Of a stretch of 64,000 nucleotides of DNA, positions 56,225 through 64,000 are shown one piece after another. The notes beneath the pieces are model-generated. The model saw only the letters and a list, made by a program, of their open reading frames with translations, made no database searches and was not told where the DNA came from. The translations under genes were made by a program, and so were the position numbers. Source of the DNA: Larix kaempferi (Eukaryota; Streptophyta; Pinopsida; Pinales; Pinaceae); contig BSBM01000232.1 in NCBI GenBank assembly GCA_027924585.1, positions 27,862,501-27,926,500 on the forward strand, given 5' to 3'. Position 1 is the first letter of the stretch; every line of letters begins with the position of its first letter.

Positions 56225-58546
56225 TGTTGGGGTTTATTATGTGTTAAATAATTCCAATATTTAAATTGTCAACCCGAGGAGGGAGCTTATGAGATGCAAT
56301 CACTATATGTGCAGGATTGAAGGCTTGAACTAACCTAAGCTGACTAATATTCAACTGTGATAACATGCAACTATATGTTTTTAAACTACTTGCATGACTT
56401 TCATAATTATTCTATCTATGAAAAATAGGAAACTGATTAACAAATGAAACAAGTAGAAAACTTAATAAAGATGTTTGACTGAATCGTGTTGACTATGGAA
56501 AGTAGAAAACTTGATAAAGATATTTATTATTAATCCAAATATTAAACCATGAACATCTTCATTATTTGTATGAATGGAAACTAATCCTATGATAATTAGA
56601 TGAAACTATAAAAAACTAAAACAACTTAAGGAATCAAATTATTAACTATTACTTGGAAGACAAACTATCTAGAAATAAGACTAATAAATTCTGAACAGTA
56701 ACTAATTAGAAGATCAGATTGAAGAACTGAAGTTTGGAAGAAGGTTAGAAGAAAGTTTCAAGAAGAAAGTAGGAGAAAGGAGGAAATAATACAAGACTTA
56801 ATTAAGAACTTCAAGTAACATGAAATAAACTTTAAATTACATCTAAAACTATTAAGGAGGAGTAAGAAGAATTATGATTGAAGGGCAGAAGAAATTGGAT
56901 TATGAAGAAGGCCTAAAATAATGCAGAAAGTAATCAGGTCTGAATGACGATCCGAACGCCTGTCTGAATGGCGGTCTGAATGACAGTCTGAATAGAGGAA
57001 AACGTTTTAAAGTGAGGAAAAGGAAGAATTTTGGATGATTTAAGTACCAGCTGGCTTTATGCAAATGATCCTATAGTGCACAGGAAGCAATAGATGATTA
57101 TGTAGAAGCTAAACTAACAAGAAGTTAATTACTCTAATCATTATCTAAGAGAGGAACTATTTCTATTGGAGCAAAATGATGGAAGATAGAAGTCACCTAC
57201 AGCGACAGAGGAATGATTTCTAATTGAAGTAGGAAGAAGGTTAAGATGGAAGAAGGAAGAATTAACCTACAGCAAAATAGAAGGAAAACTAACAGAAGAG
57301 AAGAGAAAGAAAGGAATGCTAACTATGGAAGAATTTAGAAGCAATATCTAACTACAAATTATTAAGTTGTTGGTTGACCATTTCCTAGTTCAGAAGAAGA
57401 GGGATTATATTAACAGTAGAATATTTAATTGCAGAGGAATGAGGATGACCTACACAGGAAAAACGAATTTAATTACACACACAGGAAAACAAACTAGTTA
57501 ATTGTAGAAAAAATGCAGAAAAAGATAACAAAACCTCTAGTTGATGAGGGGCCCTTCCCAGCAATCAGAGGTGAGACTTAAATCAACTTAAATGACTATC
57601 AACAGAACAATTACGAAACTGGAACTTCCATTAATTAATAAAAAGTTACTACTACAGTCTAGATGGTACTCTGCGCTATCTCTGTATATATTTGGATATG
57701 GATCTGCGTTTCTCCATAGGAGACGCCTTTATATAAGTTTACAATAGGAGAGAGGGTCGACGAAGTCGACCTCTCTAAAAATAGCGGTCTTTAATGTCAT
57801 ACAATAGCTGCAAGGTGGCTCACGACAATGCACAGGCCAGTTTCCTACTTCCACAGTGTCGACCCTTCCCAATATGAACAACTATGTCTTCGTTTCCTTC
57901 AACCATGGGCACAGTGTCAGCTGGTGAGTTGGATGAACAGAGGAGAGGACTACTGGAGTGTCAACATGGACAGAGCGAAGGCAGACGAGGATTCTCTAGA
58001 ACGTTGGCGTGAGCGGGTGACATGATACCAGGATGAATGCACAGGAAAATTGGAGTTGGAGCGTGGACGTGGAGAAGAGGTGTGCTGTCAAGCTCAATAG
58101 GCATGGGGACGAATCTTCTAGAGAAACAGTTCATTAACCATCAGCACCACATGGAAAACAGAACCCACGTGTCCTTCTCTTCATTCAACAGTCTAAGATG
58201 TGTCAACCATGGATTTCATAGGCTGAATGAAGGGCTGAATGATGAGCTGAACACGTTTTAACTTAACACATAAGCACGCGGTCTGAATGAAGGGTCATTT
58301 GAGAAACACAGCCTGCAAATTAAAAGATAAATACCAATTATTCCCATAAAATGACACTTTAACATAAATAAACCATAATATAACGAAATGTGAACAAGAT
58401 TTGCATAATAGGTAAATATGTGCATACCTGGACTGTTTGATGGGATGAATGGAAAATAAAACAACTTACTATAGCAAAAATGATAGAAATAATGTCATTT
58501 TGAGTAGATTAGATGATAAAAAATAATGACAAAATGGACGTCAACA
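56225..58546 (-). repeat. LARD-like 3' LTR (2322 bp)
   Basis: Read on the minus strand it starts TGTTGACGTCC and ends ACCCCAACA. A TATATAAAGG box lies near 57728-57737 on the minus strand. GTCGACGAAGTCGAC at about 57757 is an imperfect palindrome. Open frames inside, such as 57828-58025, have no support. Confidence 0.85.
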
Positions 58547-58558
58547 CTCCCCCAAACC
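58547..58558 (-). other. LARD-like polypurine tract
   Basis: On the minus strand GGTTTGGGGGAG precedes TGTTGACG. A related copy occurs at about 59511-59530. Confidence 0.75.
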
Positions 58559-60084
58559 GAGGATATGCCAGGTCCCACTGAGCAAAGAGAAAAAGAAATA
58601 AGGAAGAAGTGGATGCGGCTGGATGGACTCGAAAAATATGAGAGCGAGCAGAGTGATGGTGAGGATCAAGCAGGGGTCAGTTTTTAAAACAAGGTCCAAT
58701 TGAATGTTTGAAAAATCATGAGACGAAAATTTGGCACATTTAAACGATCACACCATTATTCAGAATTTTTGAAACGTATACCATAATAAAGATATGTGTG
58801 TTAATAAATTCATATGGTTTGTGAAATATTCAACCATGTCCAAAGTAAACTTTGGACAGATTGAAAGAAAATTTTCATCATGGGATTATAACATAGTGCA
58901 TTAAAAATCATGATGATCTTTGATTAATAAAATGACGGTTCTCATGTTGATTTTTTTTGCATATAACTTAATGAAAAGTTAAAACCATATGATAACCAGA
59001 TAATAATTCTAAAAATCACAATAATGCATGATTAATTGATTCGTTTGGTGAAGTCGAGATGAATTAAAGGAATGAGATCGTGTGCAGAGATGATATTTGA
59101 TTAATACCTGATATGGTTAGTCAATTAGATTCATCAATAAAATTTCAAAAATTAACTACCTTAGCACACTTAATCATGATTTTATGAGCTATGGTTTCAT
59201 CATTCATTCAATTCATTCGACCCTTCATATAGACCATTTTTCTGTACAAGATGTGCTTGCTGGATCTGATTGTTGCCGATTATGCAGAAAATTTCTGAGG
59301 CTACCAGCACATAAAAAAATGATGTAAACCTGCTTCACTCTTCTTTGTTCAACATGGATCAGAACAATTTTTTTTTTCTCTTCTGTTACTTGCATAATTC
59401 TTGAAACAACATATCTTTGTATAAGGACTTTACTTGTATTATAAGTAAACCGAAAAATAGAAGCAATTCTGAATCCTAGTAAACAAATAAAATAGAAATG
59501 ATTTTGAATCCTCCCCCAAACCGAAGGAATGGCACGTCCTCAGGCCATTAACAGATTAATACTGGGTTGTATGCTTCTTATGTAAACATTCTAGATCAAC
59601 ATCAATTAGCAGGAAAATCTAAAAAAAAACATCATTATTCTAAAAACTAGAACTTGTTGAGAAAAATATGTATTCATGATATGACCAAAACAATATCATA
59701 CTAAGTCAGATTCTTCAATACATGCAAATTCATCAGTTTATGCTCATGAAGACCACATACAGAATAATAGTGTAAAAGATGTGAAAAATGCCATAGGAAA
59801 AACTAGTCATCCATGACTCATTGTAAATATCTCTTGTCATCCAAAGAATATAGATAAGGTTCACCGTAAAGTTTGTGAGATCTACTATAATTATGGGTCC
59901 CATTTCTAGGATAATCATATCCTAGGTATTTGTTTGAATTAGATGACAGGGTCCAAGTCCAACTTACAGCCATTATCTAATGACAGTATAAATAATCGGC
60001 CTAAACATGTGTTTGTATACTCAGGTTTTTTTTTATGAGCTATGCGAATAGCAATGCATTAACCAAACCTCTCTTACATGATAT

Positions 60085-60275
60085 TGACCCGATGCTAGCA
60101 GGACTGTTCAGTACCCCAATGGGTTTATCTTGGTACCATGCAAGCATAGCCTCGCTGCCAGCGAGCCTGTTCAGTACCCCGACAGGTTTACTTGCATTTA
60201 TCGAGCTTCCTTGTTTAAGATTTTACTTAGCATGGACCCGCTGCCAGCGAGCTTGTTCAGTACCCTGACGGGTTT
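60085..60275 (+). repeat. Three imperfect repeats containing CTGTTCAGTACCC
   Basis: GACCCGATGCTAGCAGGA at 60087 and GACCCGCTGCCAGCGAGC at 60236 each lead into TGTTCAGTACCC and GGGTTT. A third copy lies at about 60155-60189. Confidence 0.8.
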
Positions 60276-60286
60276 GCTTCGTATAA

Positions 60287-60288
<2 letters not shown>

Positions 60289-60322
<34 letters not shown>
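60289..60322 (+). repeat. AT dinucleotide microsatellite
   Basis: About sixteen AT units. Confidence 0.95.
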
Positions 60323-60325
<3 letters not shown>

Positions 60326-60999
60326 AAGGAAGCCGGTTGGCACTAGAGTGTGCTAAGCCTGCTAAACACATAATTCAATGTTTTAGCACAAACCTTATGA
60401 GCAACTTTATTTATAATGGCCTAAATTACAGATCATGTCAAAATATAATAACTTAAAGATGTTCTTTGACTTCATGGTCTATCTTCTTCATAAAATGTTA
60501 GTAATGTTCCCCACAAAATAGAAAATATCACCCACTTTTAGGCTACCTTTTAAAGGTGCTTTAGAGACAAGTTTTGATAATGAATCCAGGATGAACTAGG
60601 AGTCCATAGGTGTAAGATTGAGTTTTGTGGAGATCATAATAATTAAAGTAGGTCTTTGAGTAACTGGTATGATAAGAAATATGCATGTATGATGTAAGAT
60701 TGCTTTGGTTTAGTCATTAACATGATCTTATTCTTAGCTCTTTTATTTTAAAGGAAAAAAGAAAGTGAAGTTGTATGAATATCTAAAGCTAACTAACCAC
60801 ATACAACTTTTTATTTATATACATACTATCCTATGCTAAAAGAAAGAAAATTCATTATTCAAGTGTAAGAACGTTTCCAATGTAACCATGTGCGAAGCAA
60901 AATGAAAAACATACCTATATCCACATATGAAAAATTTAAAGCAGTGATTACCTGGATGTGGAGAATCAACCGACTTACTTGCTTTTGCAACAGAAGGTG

Positions 61000-61398
61000 T
61001 TAAATGAAGGAATGGTATTGTGGCCTCATTACCTCTTGGAACCATCTTTCGATGTAATCCTGATACTCACCTTCTTTCCTTATGCCATGCAGATCCTCTT
61101 CTTCTGAATGTTCAATTGCTTGAGTACATGAAAGATCTATCAATAGATATGAGAACTCTTCAATGTCAGGTCTCTCTCCATCAAATGTAGTCTCCAATTT
61201 TTCGGTTTCCTTGGCAGATTAGCAAGGAGATTCGATTTGTAGCTCATGGGACTGTGGTTCTTCTATTATTCTTGGAGAGGTAGATAAATTCTTGACTTTT
61301 GTCAAGATGTGTTTTCCTTGAGGATAAGATATTGAGATCCTATCGGCTGCTAGGATTCGAGAGAGTTCTCTCATGCTAATGGTCACCTCAGAATCCAT
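61000..61398 (-). pseudogene. Short open frame at the 5' end of the LARD-like interior
   Basis: ATG 61398 gives MDSEVTISMRELSRILAADR, open for 133 codons to TGA/TAA near 61000 except for TAA 61221. The second half reads TTFDGERPDIEEFSYLLIDL and HGIRKEGEYQDYIERWFQEV. It is acidic and helical with no knuckle or protease motif. It lies about 360 bp after the PBS, where gag would be, so it may be a remnant of gag or an accessory frame. Family not recognised. Confidence 0.4.
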
Positions 61399-61760
61399 TT
61401 TGTTCGTTGATAGATCTCACTTCACACATGGATTAGTCCCTGGGTTCTTACAACACCCATTTTTTTTTATGTGTTTTTAAAATACTTTATATTACTAAAA
61501 CAAATTTGCGAACTAAAACATACCACACTTGCTGAAAGAATAATACACCTAAAAAGAAGACAAACTTTACGAAATAAATTGTGGAAAATTAAATACTCGG
61601 ATGTACAAGGATTTGGGCCAACCCACTAAAGTGGATGCGTTAGGTTATTACACTATGGAAAACCGTAGTGAGGTCGTCTTTGCGTCTTACCATTTCCCCT
61701 CCCTCTTGTTGTGTAATGTAAAAGCAACCTATATACCTAGACTCCAATCCCTTTAGCACC
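61399..61760 (-). other. LARD-like leader
   Basis: Non-coding stretch between PBS and the short open frame. Confidence 0.5.
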
Positions 61761-61778
61761 TCCCCGGCAACGGCGCCA
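61761..61778 (-). other. Primer-binding site, tRNA-Asp type
   Basis: On the minus strand TGGCGCCGTTGCCGGGGA lies three bases after the LTR end. This word is the well-known PBS of many plant Athila/Tat-group elements and is usually assigned to tRNA-Asp. Confidence 0.8.
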
Positions 61779-61781
61779 AAA

Positions 61782-64000
61782 TTTTGGGGTTTATTATGTG
61801 TTAAATAATTCCAATATTTAAATTGTCAACCCAAGGAGGGAGCTTATGAAATGCAATCACTATATGTGTAGGATTGAAGGCTTGAACTAACCTAAGTTGA
61901 CTAAAGATGCAACTGTGCTAACATGCAACTATATGTTTTTAAACTACTTGCATGACTTTCATAATTATTCTATCTATGAAAAACAGGAAACTGATTAACA
62001 AATGAAACAAGTAGAAAACTTAATAAAGATGTTTAACTGAATTGTGTTGATTATGGAAAGTAGAAAACTTGATAAAGATATTTTGATTATGGAAACAAGT
62101 AGAAAACTTGATAAAGATATTTATTATTAATCCAAATCTTAAACCATGAACATCTTAATTATTTGTAAGAATGGAAACTAATCCTATGATAATTAGATGA
62201 AACTATCAAAAACTAAAACAACTTAAGAAATGGAATTATTAACTATTACTTGGAAGACAAACTATCTAGAAATAAGACTAATAAATTCTGAACAGTAACT
62301 AATTAGCAGATCAGATTGAAGAATTGAAGTTTGGAAGAAGGTTGGAAGAAAGTTTCAATAAGAAAGTAGGAGAAAGGAGGAAATAATAACAAGACTTAAT
62401 TAAGAACTTCAAGTAACATGAAATAAACGTTAAATTACATCTAAAATTGTTGAGGAGTAAGAAGAATTATGATTGAAGGGCAGAAGAAATTAGATTCAGA
62501 AGAAGGCCTAAAATAATGCAGAAAGTAAACAGGTCCAAATGATGATCCGAATGCCTGTCTGAATGGCGGTCCGAATGAGAGTCTGAATAGAGGAAAACAT
62601 TTTAAAGTGAGGAAAAGGAATAATTTTGGTTGATTTAAGTACCAGCTGGCTTTATGCAAATGATCCTACAGTGCACAGAAAGCAATCGATGATTATGTAG
62701 AAGCTAAACTAACAAGAAGTTAATTACTCTAATCATTATCTAAGAGAGGAACTATTTCTATTGGAGCAAAATGATGGAAGATAGAAGTCACCTACAGAGA
62801 CAGAGGAATGATTTCTATGAGAAGTAGGAAGAAGGTTAAGATGGAAGAAGGAAGAATTAACCTACAACAAAATAGAAGGAAAACTAATAGAAGAGAAGAG
62901 AAAGAAAGGAATGCTAACTATGGAAGAATTTGGAAGCAATATCCAACTACAAATGATGGAAGAAGGATTGAAAGTAAACTACAAATTATTAAGCTGTTGG
63001 TCGACCATTTCCTAGTTCAGAAGAAGAGGGATTATATTAACAATAGAATATTTAATTACAGAGGAATGAGGATGACCTACACAGGAAAAATGAAGTTAAT
63101 TACACACACAGGAAAACAAACTAGTTAATTGCAGAAAAGAAATGCAAAAAAAGATAACAAAACCTCTGGTTGATCAGGAGCCCTTCCTAGCAATCAGAGG
63201 TGAGACTTAAATCAGCTTAAAGGACTATCAACAAAACAATTACGAAACTGGAACTTCCATTAATTAATAAAAAGTTACTGCTACAGTCTAGATGGTACTC
63301 TACTCTATCTCTGTATATATTTGGATATGGATCTACATTTCTCCATAGGAGATGCCTTTATATAATTTTACAATGGGAGAGAGGGTCAACGAAGTCGACC
63401 TCTCTAAAAATAGAGGGCTTTAATGTCATACAACAGCTGCAAGGTGGCTCACGACAACGCACAGGCCAGTTTCCTACTTCCACGGCGTCGACCCTACCCA
63501 ATATGAACAACTGCGTGTTTGTTTCCTTCAACCATGGGTAGAGTGTTAGCTGGCGAGTTGGATGAACGGAGGAGAGGACTGTTGGAGCGTCAACGTGGAC
63601 AGAGCGAAGGCAGACAAGGATTCTCTAGAACGTTGGCATGAGAAGGTAACGTGATACTAGGCTGAATGCGCAGGAAAATCAGAGTTGGAGCGTGGACGTG
63701 GAGAAGAGGTGTGTTGTCGAGCTCAGTAGGCATGGGGATGAATCTTCTAGAGCAACGGTTCATTAACCATCAACATCACATGGAAAATAGAACCCACGTG
63801 TCTTCCTCTTCATTCAATGGTCTAAGATGTGTCAACCATGGATTTCGCAGGTTGAACGAAGGGCTGAACGATAAGCTGAACGCGTTTTAACTTAACACAT
63901 AAGCACGCGGTCTGAATGAAGGGTCATTTGAGAAACCCAGCCTGCAAATTAAAACATAAATACCAATTATGCCCATAAAATGACACTTTAACATAAATAA
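61782..64000 (-). repeat. LARD-like 5' LTR, truncated by window end
   Basis: Aligns with 56225-58546 throughout. It has an extra 40-bp segment near 62080 (a local duplication of GAAAACTTGATAAAGATAT) and another near 62950. Its inner end reads CCCCAAAA where the other LTR has CCCCAACA. Confidence 0.85.

Larger units (their letters stand above)
58559..60999 (-). other. LARD-like interior, non-coding
   Basis: AT-rich, no recognised coding sequence. It holds a second PPT-like segment near 59511, GTTCAGTACCC repeats and an AT microsatellite listed separately. Confidence 0.6.
56225..64000 (-). mobile_element. LARD-like LTR retrotransposon, right end beyond window
   Basis: Two long direct repeats (56225-58546 and 61782-64000+) flank a 3.2 kb interior. 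The minus-strand orientation is shown by a PBS at 61778-61761 beside the right LTR and a PPT at 58558-58547 beside the left LTR. The interior has no gag, RT or integrase signature, only one short open frame near its start. Long LTRs plus a non-coding interior fit the LARD class of non-autonomous elements. LTR identity by eye is about 92 percent, so the insertion is moderately old. Confidence 0.85.

Noticed and set aside
57828-58025. Open frame inside the LARD-like LTR
   Set aside because: Not open in the matching part of the other LTR, where substitutions change it; no support as a gene.

Overview
This 64 kb window reads as intergenic DNA from a large-genome seed plant. Almost everything recognisable is a retroelement or a decayed fragment. 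No intact host gene, tRNA, rRNA or CRISPR array was found. The density of old nested LTR elements, LINE remnants and a dead receptor-kinase locus would fit a gymnosperm such as a conifer, but the species cannot be fixed from the sequence.

Layout. 1-12712: a minus-strand Ty3/gypsy chromovirus-like element with extra LTR and leader copies at both ends. It is split at its RNase H/integrase linker by a plus-strand Ty1/copia element (2279-8455) that carries ten in-frame stops. The gypsy copy has lost its reverse-transcriptase core. 12713-17420: a minus-strand LINE (L1-like) wreck, interrupted by a probable 1.4 kb solo LTR (14480-15905). 17420-24130: mostly featureless, with an orphan coding remnant (19718-20600), a CT/CA microsatellite and a second LINE ORF1 fragment. 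25015-26790: a minus-strand coiled-coil coding remnant of unknown family.

27704-32811: a very young Ty1/copia element with LTRs identical by eye (257 bp each), a perfect ATCTG target duplication, PBS and PPT. Its pol is nevertheless broken by one frameshift and one stop. It sits inside the second copy of a tandem repeat. 35640-37380: AT-rich simple repeats with inverted arms. 37384-40160: the most unusual object, a degenerate 10-bp repeat built on TTGAC (the W-box core) in blocks that repeatedly switch strand.

40160-49300: AT-rich DNA holding remnants of a minus-strand receptor-like kinase gene, with a C-terminal exon, duplicated transmembrane exons and several short tandem repeats. 49300-56224: a LINE 5' scrap, a 370-codon minus-strand coding remnant (49742-50851), several tandem repeats and a plus-strand coding fragment. 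56225-64000 and beyond: a minus-strand LARD-like element with 2.3 kb LTRs, a tRNA-Asp-type PBS and a 3.2 kb interior with almost no coding capacity.

Nothing here works as a pathway. The connections are nesting relationships: copia into gypsy, solo LTR into LINE, young copia into a tandem repeat, and the LARD-like element into a coding remnant. Coordinates and identities were read by eye, so boundaries of degenerate parts are approximate.
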